From: Mesostigma viride
Lineage: Eukaryota > Streptophyta > Mesostigmatophyceae > Mesostigmatales > Mesostigmataceae
Length of the DNA stretch: 64,000 bases
Direction: 5' to 3'
NCBI GenBank assembly: GCA_009746045.1
Contig: RPFO01000114.1
Coordinates: 449,719-513,718 of the forward strand
The notes below the pieces were generated by a model, which saw only the letters and a program-made list of their open reading frames with translations, had not been told where the DNA came from and ran no database searches. Shown here piece by piece: positions 1 through 23,566 of the stretch. The position numbers were made by a program, and so were the translations under genes. Position 1 is the stretch's first letter. Every line of letters begins with the position of its first letter.

Positions 1-340
1 GCCTTTAATGATATGTGTGTGGTGTAGCAGCCCTATTCGGTGCCATATGTCACTCAGAGTGGTTGAGACCTGAGTGCTGCCGTACGTTCCATGTCGACCT
101 GTTATTGTGCCAGGATGTGTGCCGATGAGAATTTGGCACATAAAAAGTAAAAGCTAGCGGCCTGTTATGTGTTTGATAGGTTGCTGTCAATTTTGAAGGT
201 TAAAGCTGCCCAAGCTGCTGTATGCGTGTTCCCTACCAGACCTGGAGCACTCAGCAGACTAAGTTTGGGCTTTAACTAGGAACTTGTGTAGACAGTAACC
301 TACTCTACAACAACATCCATTCCATTCTATCTTATCCCAG
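1..340. other. Upstream intron of the EXO5-like gene
   Basis: No coding exon is visible here. The stretch ends in a pyrimidine-rich acceptor (cttatcccag) directly before the first recognised exon. Positions about 242-285 are a decayed copy of the start of that exon: both contain CAGCAGAC followed by AAGTTTGGGCT, but this copy has a stop and substitutions. The true 5' exon(s) of the gene should lie outside the window. Confidence 0.5.
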
Positions 341-12874
<12,534 letters not shown>

Positions 12875-13489
12875 TAGCCCCATTAAGCATCGCTCCAGTA
12901 ATCGAAAGCAACCAGTTGTGTCAACTGTCCAGAGGTTGCTCTATTCAAGCATGAGTCATCTCAGAGCTACCGCAGGAATTTCTCAATCAATGAACTGCGC
13001 CACTACATATATGTAACGATCGAACGTGAAGTCTAAGACCAATCGGTAGGCACAAAATTTGAGGCACTGAGGTGCATTGTGTATATTTTTTGTTAGTTAA
13101 CGTAATTGTATATTCTATTGACCGTGGGGAAGGTGTGCGGGAAAAGAAAAGAGGCCGACCTTAGCTAGGTGGGTTTGTTTTTTATTTTTTGGCATGTCAC
13201 GCAGCCTTGGCATTTTTTCGCCACGCAAATTTTGTGTCTGAACAAATGAAGCAATTTGGCGTTCTAATTGCCGGTGGCCTATGTTAGGCTGCTGGGGCTT
13301 TTAGGTCACATATTGCGTGAGAGAAAGAATCTAGAAATCTAGATCTAGTCAACTAGACTACGTCGTTAACAAAGAAACCTAGACAGTGGCAGGTTTATAT
13401 CTCAACGTACCGTAGTGGCTTTAATCAAATTGCGAATAATTATTTTTTCGAAGGTTTTTCGACATGGATTTGACACTTAACGGGAAAAG
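12875..13489. other. Region downstream of the EXO5-like gene
   Basis: AT-rich sequence follows the stop codon. No ORF, RNA gene or clear repeat is visible. The 3' UTR and polyadenylation signal probably lie in the first few hundred bases but no signal stands out. Confidence 0.5.
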
Positions 13490-13925
13490 TTCAGCCCGGG
13501 TAAATTTCGAGCCCGGGAGCTTGTTTATAACCAGTGGCATACTGGCCAGGTTGCAGGAGAGCGATTTCCTCGAAGAGGCGACGCGCGACGAAGATGGCCA
13601 TGACGGTGTTGCGCCCAGGACGAAAGCCCATTTGACTTTCCCCTGGGTGACGGTCGAGAGCAGAACGAAGGCGGTTGAGGATCATGCGCATGAACAACTT
13701 GAGAGTGCGGCGCTCTGGATGCAGACTCCTCGCTAGTTGGCGGGGTCGTCAGGGGAACCTTTGTTTTTGTACAGCATAAAATGGTAGCTGTGCTGCCACT
13801 CGAAGGAATCGGCGGCGCGTCGGCAAGCAGGATCCGGAACCTTGCAGACGTCAAGCAGGAACCCCGTGAGCGCCGTCAGCTTAATCACCGGGGCGGGTAG
13901 CTGGTCAGTCTGGGGCATGGGATGG
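13490..13925 (-). pseudogene. Reverse-transcriptase fragment of a divergent LINE-A relative
   Basis: Reverse-strand frames read FMLYKNKGSPDDPAN and then MILNRLRSALDRHPGESQMG followed by FRPGRNTVMAIFVARRL. These match the RT region just before motif A of the LINE-A copies in this window (HRLRAALDPHLGESQMGFRS) with many substitutions. There is at least one frame change or stop around 13735. No endonuclease or tail is attached. It is an old fragment, more diverged than other copies. Confidence 0.75.
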
Positions 13926-13954
13926 AATTAATGGATTATGCTAGCTATCGAGAA

Positions 13955-14118
13955 CTTTCCTATAGTTACATGCAGGGTTGTGGCGGGCACCATGGCCCGA
14001 ATATCGCTATGAATGCCAATTAAACTGGGTCACATGCGGAGCCCCACCTGTCAGACTTGGCGGTGGTCTCCTTATCACTATACCACCTATCCTTGCAAGC
14101 CATCTGCTTCCATTAATT
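13955..14118 (+). repeat. Dispersed repeat G, copy 1
   Basis: The block begins near cctatagttacatgcagggt, has gcccgaat, gctatgaatgcca and ggtggtctcctt, and ends in a ttaattaatt tract. Related copies are at 16295-16510 (+) and 50340-50500 (-). The (ttaa)n end suggests a retroposed sequence mobilised by the LINE machinery, but no promoter motif was recognised. Confidence 0.6.
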
Positions 14119-14196
14119 AATTAATTAATTAATTAATAGACACGTGACTGCGTCACGTGAGCATAAGTCCTCAGTTGGAGGGGAACATGGGGGATG

Positions 14197-16262
14197 TGTA
14201 AACAGCCACGAGCCACGAGCCACGAGCCACGAGCCACAAGCCACGAGCCACGAGGTAGCCATGGCTGACGGCGGAGCTCATAACTTTCACGTTTGAGCAC
14301 CGAATTTAGCCGTGAATATCACAATCGACGCGTCTTTCTACGACGCACATGCTGATATAATTTTCCGCAGCTGTTACGCAATATACGATGAGCAAACGCC
14401 TCTCGACGCAACGCAGCCTGGCGGCTGCGCTCAGCAATGAAAATACGTCTGCAGCTCCGGCTGCAGCCTCACCCACCGGTCCAGAAGGCAGCGGCGCCAC
14501 TAGCCAAGCTCTAGTGGTCGCCCAGCCCCCTCTGGTCGCCTCGCCAGCAGCGTCGCCTGAACCCAAGCGCAGTCGCCCCGCCGAGCCGACCTGGGAAGCG
14601 TACGAATTTGACGCCAGCCAGCCCGGGTTTTTGACAAGCTCAACCCCGACAAGATCCTGAGCTACGTGTTTTTCCGATCGTATTATCAGTGCCTCGCTTC
14701 TCGAGATGTGCAAGCAACTCTTCCATCAGGGCCGCCTCACCGATTCTTTCCAGAGACGCACCCACACCTTCGATCGACCCCATCCTCAAATGCCGCCGCC
14801 CCCACCTTCAGCAACGCGTCCTTTTCTCCCTCCGTCCTTGGCCGCTCCCTCGAGGAGCTTTGGCCCCCCGCACCCCTCCTCACCACCATCCGCCATCCGC
14901 TCACTCCTTAAGGAGGCCCTCGAGCAGCACGTGGCCCCCATCGCTGCAGATGTGGCGGCCATGGGCAGCACGCTGGCTGCCGAGAGTCCCCCTCCTCTCC
15001 ACCATGCATCTCCACCGCCACCTCCACCCTCCTCGATCGCCTCCTCCACCGCCACCACCCCCACCTCCGACGCCATCACCGCCCAGCTCCGCGACACCGA
15101 CCAGCGTCTTAAGGACAAAGCCATCGCTATCGAGGTCCTGCAAAAGACCGCACGGGCCTCACCGCCCAGGCGGTGAAGGACATTGCCGCCAAGCCAGCCC
15201 CTGCTGGCCTGGCCGGCGATGCTCCTCCCATCACGACCTGGGCGGACCTGGGCGGACCTGGGCAACATACCACCTCCACCACCTCCGCCGTCGCAGCCCA
15301 GCTCCAGCGGCAGACGCTTGACCTCCGCGAGGAGGCCGAGCTCGCCAAGCGCAGCCTCAACGCCATACTCAAGAACTTCGACATGGAGGAAGGTGAGAAT
15401 TCCGAGAAGCTTGCACGTGCATTTGAGAGCAAAATCCTTGCACGCATGGGCCTCCTTGGTGAGATTAAGCTGACCGCCCACCGCCTCCCCCGCGCGCGGG
15501 GTAAGGCAGGGGCGCCTCCGCTTCTTCTCATCTTTGAGAGCCCCGCGGACAAGATTTCGTTTCTCAGACGCCGCAAGCGGCTCGAGAACACTCCCTTCAC
15601 CGTGGACGACGACTTGACCCTGGCGCAGCAACAACGGCGACAGGAGCTATGCATGGCCGACCTACCTCCAGCTCCGGCAGACCAAGGCGGGCCAGCTGGT
15701 GTACTGGAAGGGGGCGGCCATCTACGTCGGCCACAAGCCCTGGCACGCGACCCCCTCGACCACCGCGGCCCCAGCGACTCCAGAAGCCCCAGCCTAGGGG
15801 AATACAGCAGCAGTAGTGTAGAATAGTAAGACAGTGGCCTTGTACATGCCCGCCTACTACAGGCACTATACCAGTACGGTCAGCTGAGGCGGCTAGCCTT
15901 TTTCAGTCATGTACATGTGTGCCTATGATGAGCCACCCTCCAGATGATGCCTAGCTTTATTTAATTATGCCGTGCCCATGCAGGGAGTAACTCTCTGCTG
16001 AGACGCCATGCCCTAGCTTCTGTATACATAGCTATGCTGATCTTCCCCCCCATGACAGGCTCCCCCTTAGCTGGGCATAGCTTGAAGATCATGGGGCTGC
16101 AAGTGCCCTGTTGCATGCACCTAGAGCAAGGGTCGTTTACATTCCCACCCTAAGTTGCAGGAAGTAGCTTAGAATGTATGATAGGCCATATGCCCCTTCT
16201 CTGCGGGCTATGTGCTACATATACTCCCAACGGAGTTGTGTTCCTAATTAATTAATTAATTA
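14197..16262 (+). mobile_element. ORF1-only (half-LINE) retroelement with 10-bp TSD
   Basis: The element is flanked by ATGGGGGATG at 14187-14196 and 16263-16272. It starts with a gccacga repeat leader, holds one LINE ORF1-like coding region (14388-15797), and ends in a hairpin (actcccaacggagt) followed by a taattaatt tail. There is no endonuclease or reverse transcriptase. With its TSD intact it looks like a complete insertion and not a fragment, in the manner of the mammalian HAL1 half-LINEs. Its tail resembles those of other LINEs here, so trans-mobilisation is inferred. A tail fragment of the same family is at 36905-37010 (-). Confidence 0.72.
14388..15797 (+). pseudogene. LINE ORF1-like RNA-binding protein, frameshifted
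   Basis: Frames join as MSKRLSTQRSLAAALSNEN..., a Pro/Ser/Ala-rich middle, then AQLRDTDQRLKDKAIAIEVL and QTLDLREEAELAKRSLNAIL (coiled-coil-like), and a C-terminal domain with SFLRRRKRLENTPFTVDDDL followed by TKAGQLVYWKGAAIYVGHKP. This order of coiled coil, RRM-like part and C-terminal basic domain is that of L1-type ORF1 proteins. At least three frame changes (about 14630, 15170 and 15645) break it. A related C-terminal domain occurs upstream of the LINE-A ORF2 at 35670-35930. Confidence 0.65.
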
Positions 16263-16294
16263 ATGGGGGATGGATCGACGGATGGTGTAAGCTA

Positions 16295-16510
16295 TCTAGG
16301 TCCTATAGTTACATGCAGGGTTGTGGGCACCACGGCCCGAATCGCTATGAATGCCATACGCGGTTACACGCGGAGCCCCCACAGACTTGGGGGGTGGTCT
16401 CCTTCGATCATCACTACTGGCCATCTATCCTTGCGTACCATCTGCCTCCAGATGACAGACAAACCAGGAGGCTGCCCGGGTGTGAGCCCGTCACGTCTAG
16501 TGTACATCAT
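16295..16510 (+). repeat. Dispersed repeat G, copy 2
   Basis: The same block as at 13955, with cctatagttacatgcagggt, then a longer 3' part (ccatctatccttgcgtacca, gacaaaccaggaggctgccc) shared with the inverted copy at 50340-50500. No ORF. Confidence 0.65.
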
Positions 16511-16852
16511 AGCACATGTCCACATGCCGAGTCTATATCACGAGAAGTCCACGGGTGGCGGCCCTGCCGCGTGCGGCCTGGGGCACGCCAGGTGAGGACA
16601 TATCGCCCGGGCTGTGCAGGCTCAGTGGTGCTAGCTATAGTAGTCTATCTGATGTGTCTACCTGATCTGTGCGCGGGCCATGCACTCTGGTGCCGGGATA
16701 GGCCCAGGCGTCTGTGCCTAAGAAGAATGTGGGAAACATATGGTGCATGCCCAAATCAGCGAACAATTAATAATGGACAGCATCAGAGTACAAACCAAAC
16801 CTGAAAAGGAAAAAGAGAACGTCACACACACACACACACACAAAGGGGTTAA

Positions 16853-19513
16853 GGGGACGTGCGCCCGCCGAATTTTTTGGCGCCAAAAAAATTCGCGGTA
16901 CCGCCGTGAAGTGAAAAGTGGGTGCACGGTGCGCGCACCCCTTGCGGAAGTGGCCATGGCGACTGCGTTTAGGCGAAACTAGCAATGTCGGGCTAGAGAA
17001 ACGCAAAACAAATGCTCGAATGTTGAAGACGATGATTTAATGATGTTGGCTTGTGGCGGCAAGTAGCTGGTTTACAATATCGCTGCTTTCTTTTACTGCC
17101 ATCGGCATGGGGGGTAGACTGCATTTTTTGGTCGCGCGGAATAAAATAGAATTCGTGATAGCGGCAGTGAATTCGCAGTTTTGGGGGTTGTTCTGACCGT
17201 GAAGCAGGCGTTAATATCGGTTGCATCGAATTCTAAACCGAGCTGGTGCTTTTTGCCAGATTTTCGGCCTTTATCGGTAAGTAATTGTTCAGACCTGCGC
17301 AGTGCGTGTCTGACCTGTCCATGGAATAACCGCTGTTGTTGCGCGCCTGGGCGAGGGATTTACGAGGGCGAGGTACAGATTTGTCGCGAATGTTATCGGC
17401 TATCAGTGCTTTCTTCTATGAGCTCATCGTTCGAGTTTTTTTGGGTTCTTTTTGGGCAGTTTCCGCCAGCTAGCTCGCCGTCGCTTGCCGTTGTGTTGTC
17501 GAATACCTGGCAGCTTTAGATTGTTTTCGTCGATGTCGTGATCAGGGCCGCTTCAGTCGCAACCTATAGCTCTTCGGGAAGGTTTAAGGCATTTCATAAA
17601 ACGTGTTCTGGCAAGGATGTTGTGCGTATGGACGCTTCTTGTTGTGTGAGAGTGACGCACCCTCTCTTCGCAGCGGCATCACAGCGCTCATGCGCTGGAG
17701 GGCCGCCAATGGTTTCTTTCCATTTTATCGTGCAGGGGAGGAAGTGTTTGATTGACGATTATGTTTGAGATATTGCATTTGTGTGACTGCATGTAGATAG
17801 CTACCACCATTGGTTTATTTGAGCTTTCCCTTGATATCATCATGTGAAAAGACTGCCATGTGCTGAGCCAACCATGGTTGACATGGTTGACTGCATGCAA
17901 GCTTTGTATGCCATGATCTCCTTGGTTCCTTGCCCTCCATAGTTCCAGTTTGTTGCCCATCTCAGGTAGGGCAGTTCAGGAGTTGTTGCTGTTTTGGTTA
18001 GCTTGGTTGGCATAAACCTTACACTCTAACCTGGGAGAAACATAGAAAATGCTGGTAAGGCATTTTAGTGCCATCATCATTATTGCTATTCACATGCTTA
18101 TAAGTCTGGCCATGCTCGAGGTACGGTTAAGGGCTATGAGGTGTGTGGCCACCCCTGTGTACTTCATAACATATTCAGCATGTATTTGATGCATGTTGGA
18201 TGGCATGTAAAGTGTAATTGTGTTTATACTTGGTTACTGAGTGGTCCTTAGCGCCTGTCCGGTGGTCGTCTAGGAAACTCATCAGTGCGTGTCACAGTGA
18301 CCCCCAACCTTGAGCATGTGTCGTCATCAGTGTGTAATAGTTATTTATATGTGCTTTTGGTCATAGATTTGCCGAGTTCTAATCATTGAGTTTACAAGGT
18401 AACCTTGGGTTGAGTATAGTGTATGCTCTCTTGGCATGTATGCCTAGCGATCGTGTTGCTATGCTTGCGCTTGCAAGGTTGGCCATGCCGAGGGCAGGTA
18501 AGGGCAGATGAGGTGCCTAGCTGTTTGCTTATGGGTGTAGACACCTCCCCCGCTGCCCTTGCACAGCTGGATGAGCTGAGGAACAAGAGGAAGCCAGCAG
18601 GTGGTCAAGAAGACGCTAGAGTACAAGGCTGAGGCAGCCCGGGCGTGGCATGTGAAGCGTGGCCATCGCTGGGATGAGGGCAAGGTAGATGCCCAGAGGG
18701 GCCAGGTCACCTACAGCAAGGGGGTGCACTATGGGGGTGTGGGGGCTGCTACTGGGGGGCGGGGGCGGGCAGCAATGAGGATGATGATGACACTGCACAC
18801 ATCCCTTGCTTGCGCTGCTCTAAGACCGATGCATCTGATGATGACCCTTTCTTGCTGTGCAGCACACCCGGGTGCGATGGGGGGCTCCACCTGAGCTGCA
18901 CGGTCCCTCTCCTGCCCAGCGTACCTGATGGGGACTGGTTCTGCCCAGTTTGCTGTGGGGAAGACTGTGATGATGGCAGTGATAGTGACAGTGACTAGTA
19001 TAATGGACGCCCAGGTGGCATGCTGCCAAAGAGCATAACTTCCACACCGCTTGTCCAAATGCAGCCAGATTTTGCCAGCGTGTGTGTCGATGACTAATGG
19101 AATTTTGAATATCATGTTTGGCCCATTTCACATGTGTTTGGTATTTTATTATTTTTGGCATGTGTGAAAAACAGCGTTTTTGTACTTGCAAGAGCATAAA
19201 AATTCTAAAGCATGTCAGATATGGGTTGTGAGTGGCTCTAATTTTTGGCCACCCACGACCTGCTTGGACAATATCATGCCTGGCCTGAATTGATGTGTGC
19301 ATTGGCTGGGGCATACTGTGCCCTAATTAGCGTCTTTTTCTATTTTTAGCGCGATACCGGCGCGTGGTTGGGGGTAGAACCTTCAATGAATGCCTGGATA
19401 ACTCACTAAACATGTTATTTAGGGCCCCTAATCATGGCTGGGCATAATTCAATTGAATTCATATTGAAACAAGTGTATTCCAGTTTTGGGGGGTTTTGGT
19501 GGCACACCTCCCC
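16853..19513 (+). mobile_element. TTAA-site DNA transposon, copy 1 (PHD-bearing)
   Basis: The element is bounded by TTAA at 16849-16852 and 19514-19517, with GGGGACG... at the left and ...CACCTCCCC at the right, a short imperfect inverted repeat. The left end carries a palindrome (gaattttttggcgcc and its complement) and a gtgcgcgcac block. These also occur, inverted, at the right end of the copy at 41523-43420, as does the right-terminal region (cgtctttttctatttttagc). TTAA duplication is characteristic of piggyBac-type transposases, but no catalytic domain is recognisable. A PHD finger is encoded near the right end. It is inserted next to a LINE-F remnant. Confidence 0.65.
18541..18998 (+). 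pseudogene. C-terminal PHD-finger protein remnant
   Basis: The final frame (18810-18998 and its upstream extension) reads CLRCSKTDASDDDPFLLCST, then PGCDGGLHLSC, then PDGDWFCPVCCGEDC, a canonical C4HC3 PHD finger, ending in an acidic DGSDSDSD tail. Upstream, other frames give AQLDELRNKRKPAGG and TLEYKAEAARAWHVKRGHRW, so one or two frameshifts or an unrecognised intron separate the parts. PHD fingers bind histone H3 tails. In the TTAA element this may be a transposase-associated chromatin reader (inference). It is absent from the second copy of the element. Confidence 0.6.
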
Positions 19514-19517
19514 TTAA

Positions 19518-19690
19518 TTGAAAGAAAATGTACATAAGACGAAGAGTGATCTATGGAAAAAAGATGCCAAACAAGGCCATCTGGGCGCCCAGGTTGTAGA
19601 AGACAACGACCCCCCGGCCCAGTGGGGAACAGGTCACCCAGCGTGGGAAGAACACCCGGCGCGACTGCTAGAACTATATAGCTAGGCACT
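19518..19690 (+). mobile_element. LINE-F 3' fragment
   Basis: Forward frames read LWKKDAKQGHLGAQVVEDND followed by PPAQWG, resembling VIWKKMMDKAKWAQVIEDNE followed by PPP at 50880-50960. Both look like the C-terminus of the same LINE protein. The left boundary is the right TTAA of the PHD-bearing element. No RT core remains. Confidence 0.5.
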
Positions 19691-19745
19691 ACCTGCTACG
19701 TCCCTCGGTTTGTTAGTTTATGCATTAGGTAAATACAACCGGCAG

Positions 19746-20980
19746 TGGCCCGCCCCGAATGGTCTGCTCTCACCGGGGGGGTCCTGAGGACTGGACGGAC
19801 GCCGAGCACGAGCGCAACAGGTACCGAAAGGAGTACCTGGCGGCCCTGGACGCCCAGGCGGACGTCGACGCGCTGGCTGGCCCAGGGTCCCATCAACGCC
19901 GCCATTTTTGCGGACTATGCGGCCCGCGCCCCGGCGTTGCTGGCGGCCGGCCGGCACCTGCTGGTCATGCCCCGCCGCCGCCCCAGCCCGCTCTACCGCC
20001 ACTGAAGACCCCAAGGCCCTGGCCGCCCGGCATGCACCGCCTCAAGCGTAACCGGGACCCGCTGCTGAAACCGGTGCTCAAGGCCACCCTTATGGAGGCC
20101 TACGCACTTGCTCAGCAGGACGCAGAGGCGGCCCAGTGCATCGCACGGAGTGCCAAGGCCTGCCATGCAAGCTCGCAACCAGGCCCGCCCAAGGACATGT
20201 CGTACCACCTCCGGCGACCGGCTCGGCCGGGCCGACGGCAGCGCACCCCGGTGGAGCACACGGGGGACGGCACGGCGCCAGTCAGCCTTGTTGACCGTTG
20301 GTTCAGCCCACCATGTTTCCATGACAGGTGGGGCTCGCGCCCCCCCCCGCCGCTTCACGTACCCGAGACGGCTGCCCGTCGAGATCTGTGTTGCCGGATC
20401 GCCCCGGCCGGCCCCGCCGCCTGCGCCCCCCTCCTCGGCCGCGGACAGTACCAAGTCCCCGCCTTAATTGCAGGAGGGCTGCCTTGCCACCAGCGGCGAC
20501 GTAGTCGTCCACCCCTTCACTCTGAAGGCCACTGGACCGTCGGCGCCCTTGCTCGCCTGCGCCGTACGACGCGCCCGGACGGTGCCGACCAGTGACCTTT
20601 ATGCTGAGCTGCCAGTGAAGGCCGGCCCTGACCCGGCGGTGAGGGATCTTCTGCTGCATGGGGTTCTGCAACCACGTGTCCTGCTCTCTTCGATGAGCCT
20701 CCGCCTGCTGAGTGGCAGACGGCCATCCGAGTCATGCTGTACAAGAAGGGCTCTGCTGCTGACCCCGGTAACTATCGCGGGGTGTCTGCCTCCAGAGGGC
20801 CGCGCTGAAGGTCTTCATATGCGCAATTGCGCATGATGCTGCTGCACCGGCTTCGCGCCGCGTTGGACCCACACCTGGGTGAGTCTCAGATGGGTTTCCG
20901 TCGTGGTCGTAACACTAGTTGTCATGGCTGTGTTTGTCGCGCGCCGGTTGATGGAGGAGGTGCGTTGCCTCTGCCCTGAA
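19746..20980 (+). mobile_element. LINE-A host copy, part 1 (5'-truncated, endonuclease end to RT)
   Basis: Matches the LINE-A ORF2 with frameshifts: PEWSALTGG, RHRLKRN-like, then the linker and RT start up to the MGFR block near 20888. It is interrupted at 20981 by a hAT element and resumes at 22645, then jumps to 39635. The 5' end lies in the late endonuclease region. All frames are broken, so it is a dead copy. Confidence 0.85.
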
Positions 20981-20981
20981 T

Positions 20982-22636
20982 CCGTGTTGGTCCGTACGGC
21001 AACTCGGGTATGAAAGTACGCCGTATTGTACGGTACCGACGCTTTCGACCGCGTACGCCGTACGATTTTCGCTGTTTTTCACTTTGGACTTAGCCGATTT
21101 CGGAGGTTGCTTAGGGCGGGGGGGCAGGTGTCACGCGAGATTGAGGCCCAGGAACCTGTCCGCGGTGCTGAGATAGCAGAAATTGCAGCGAGTGCATAGC
21201 TACTCCCTAGTTACTACGCGCGTGACAGTGCACCTTTTTCCTTTTTGACAGGATTTTTTATTGCGTGGGAGAAAAGCTGTAAGGGGACAGCCTGGCAGAA
21301 TCATAAGCGTGCAGTTCTACAAGGACGCAATTAAAGTAGAAGGACGCGGAAAATGGACGAGGAAAATGGACGATGAAAATGGAGGGTGGTGCGACGGTTC
21401 ATGCATTGTGCACCAGGCAATCACCTACTAAGATGCGACCATGGCGCTGCGTAGAGCCCCAAACGACAGAAAAGTAGAGGGGTATCAATACCTCCATGCA
21501 TCTGATTGACGAGGTGGAAAAGACCGTTCATGGGGAAGAGGTGGTAGTCGGCCAGAGGTGGGCGTGCAAGCTGTGCGATTACAAGTTCGGCAGGCCTGGC
21601 AGCTTTAGCAAGGATCGCGCTGTCGGCCATCTCGGCCACATCCCCAACAAGGGAGCCGCGTTTTGCAAGGAGTCCGGGAATGTAGAAGGCCTGATCGGGA
21701 GGCTTCAGGCGGCTGAGGCAGCCCCGTTGGAAAGGAGAGAGCTGAGGGCAGCGCTCGGTGCCCGCGTTGCCAAGGCCCTTCTGCCTGCCGCTGCCCCGGG
21801 TGCTGGCCCTTGTGGCTCTGGCAAGGCAGTGCAGAAGACGATTCCACAGTGCTTTTCCAGGCATATCCTTGGCAGTTGACAGCGTTATCTGGGCATGCCC
21901 AGATAACTGCAGTTTGCCATATACTTTTCTCAGGAATGCCCTGGCAGTTGACGGTGTGTTTTCTGGGCTACTTGCCACTTCGTATTTACTTTTTCGGGCA
22001 TTTCCTTGGCAGTTTATTGTGTGGTTCATTCTGCATGGGTTGATTGCCATTTTATTTTTCGAATTTCAGGGATTCATGGCATGCACTTGTTGTCATTGTG
22101 CAGCAAAGCTGCCGACTGTAGTGCTATCACATCCACTGCATCAACTAGGCAGAGATCTGGGTGCATTATACCATATTCAATAATGCATTATATTGAGTTG
22201 ATGGCATTCATGCAAATTTTGCAAAGGCTGATGCATTATAATAAAAGGGTATTATAATAAAAGAGACCGGTGTTAAATGGTCAATAATTTGCATGACCAC
22301 AATAAACACATGTACTTGAAGGATGTATTGCAATGTAAATCCAAGTGTGGCAGGTGGCAAGTCACTGCCACTATATGTTCATTAATGAATAGCATAGAAT
22401 AATTATATAGTAGTAACATTTGTTGGATGCAGGGTCACACATCCTTGGAATACCCCGTACTTTTCAGCATTCACCTCAAAAATACCCCGTACTTCTTAAC
22501 TACAACTTGAAAAATACCCGTACTGCCGTACTGCGTATTTTTTCCCGTATTTTTTACCCCTCCTGAAAATACCCGTACTTTTGCAGTACGCGCGGGTTTT
22601 ACCGAATACCCTGTACTGCCGTACAGACCAACACGG
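20982..22636. mobile_element. hAT-type DNA transposon (hAT-2) inserted in LINE-A
   Basis: The terminal inverted repeat CCGTGTTGGTCCGTACGGCA (20982-21001) is matched at 22617-22636 with one difference. Flanks are gccctgaa (20973-20980) and gccctgat (22637-22644), 7 of 8 identical, and uninterrupted LINE-A copies read through this site with a single gccctga. Both ends carry repeats of gtacgg/tacccgtac and gtattttt. A BED-like zinc-finger ORF lies inside. At 1655 bp it lacks a recognisable catalytic core and is probably non-autonomous. Confidence 0.82.
21496..21879 (+). CDS. BED-type zinc-finger fragment of a hAT transposase
   Basis: An ORF of 127 aa. Residues about 22-58 read RWACKLCDYKFGRPGSFSKD then RAVGHLGHIPNKGAAFCKE, giving C-x2-C, a spacer, then H-x(9-11)-C, which resembles the BED finger of hAT transposases (W-x-C-x2-C...HL...C). 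The rest is Ala/Gly-rich and unrecognised. The RNase H-like catalytic domain and hAT dimerisation domain are absent. The finger would bind the transposon ends. Confidence 0.5.
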   Translation: MHLIDEVEKTVHGEEVVVGQRWACKLCDYKFGRPGSFSKDRAVGHLGHIPNKGAAFCKESGNVEGLIGRLQAAEAAPLERRELRAALGARVAKALLPAAAPGAGPCGSGKAVQKTIPQCFSRHILGS

Positions 22637-22644
22637 GCCCTGAT

Positions 22645-23566
22645 GGTTTGCCGCTGGTCTTCATTTCATCAACTGCCTTTGACACGGTCCTCTGGGAGGC
22701 TGACTTTAGGCCATCCTAGGTAGCTCTGGATCGGGTACCAGGTTGCCATGCAGCGTTTATTGCTGCCGAGGGAGCACGAGTCGAATTAATTAATTAATTA
22801 ATTAATTATTGCTGCCATTCGTCGACTGTATGAGGGCTCACACGCAGTATAGTGCGGACTGCGGAAGGCACCACCCCACCATTCCCCCTTCACCTCGGGG
22901 TGTGGCAAGTTTGTGTCCTGTCCCCATATCTGTTCATTATTGTCGTGGATCACGTCATGCGCCGGGCACGTGCGCGCTTCACTGCTCTTAAGGGGTTCGA
23001 GCCCGGCTTGGACATACTTAACGAGCGCGAGCTAGCACGGCGGGGTGGCCACTGGCTACCACGTTGCCGACCTGATTTATGCGGACGACACCACCCTCAT
23101 CGCGCGCCCCGAGCACATTCAGACCTGGCTGGACTGTAGTGACGGGCTTGGAGGCGAGGGCGGTGGGGTTGGAGATTAATATTGTACGTCAAAACGGAGG
23201 CAATTAATGGTGATTGGGGCCTCCCGTCGCCCGCCACTGCCGCGCCTGCTCGACGGGACGGAGGTCCCGTTCCGTGATCGCTTCAAACTGTTGGGGAGCA
23301 TGCTCCCCGACACCGCCGCGACGATGTGGACATCCGCATCGGCCTGGCCTGGGCCCGTCTCCGTTTGCTCAACATGCACCTACTGGCGCTCGAAGGGCCT
23401 GGGCGAGCACGCACCGTAAGCGCATGCTCTTCAAGGTCCTGGTCCTCACGGTGCTTATGTATGGCGCCGAGGCATGGATGTACTCACGGACACACTGGCG
23501 GCTAAGCTAGACGGCACGGTTTACAGGATGCTCCGACATGCAGGTCCTGAATGTAGGGTTTTCCAA
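22645..23566 (+). mobile_element. LINE-A host copy, part 2 (RT core)
   Basis: Continues LINE-A after the hAT-2 insertion: TAFDTVLWEA-like motif A (about 22670), then after a 38-bp tail-only insertion the GVWQ-V-LSPYLFIIVVDHVM motif B (about 22895-22960), an LIYADDTTLIARPEHIQ motif C (about 23065-23125), and the FRDRFKLLGSMLPDTA block (about 23270). Many frameshifts are present. It ends at AGGGTTTTCCAA (23555-23566), the TSD of the next insertion, and resumes at 39635. Confidence 0.85.
22768..22805 (+). mobile_element. Tail-only retroelement insertion (38 bp)
   Basis: A 38-bp segment, gagggagcacgag followed by tcgaattaatt repeats, is flanked by TTATTGCTGCC (22757-22767 and 22806-22816). Other LINE-A copies have one uninterrupted TTATTGCTGCC here. 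The insert equals the extreme 3' hairpin tail of LINE-F (compare 51155-51195). It is thus a severely 5'-truncated retrotransposition product. Confidence 0.85.

Noticed and set aside
14786-15654. Reverse-strand ORFs of 175-282 aa
   Set aside because: Antisense to the GC-rich ORF1 of the half-LINE; no recognisable motifs.
17181-17768. Forward ORFs of 76-112 aa in the TTAA element
   Set aside because: Low-complexity, Cys/Ser-rich frames without conserved motifs; similarity to copy 2 is at DNA level and does not support one shared frame.
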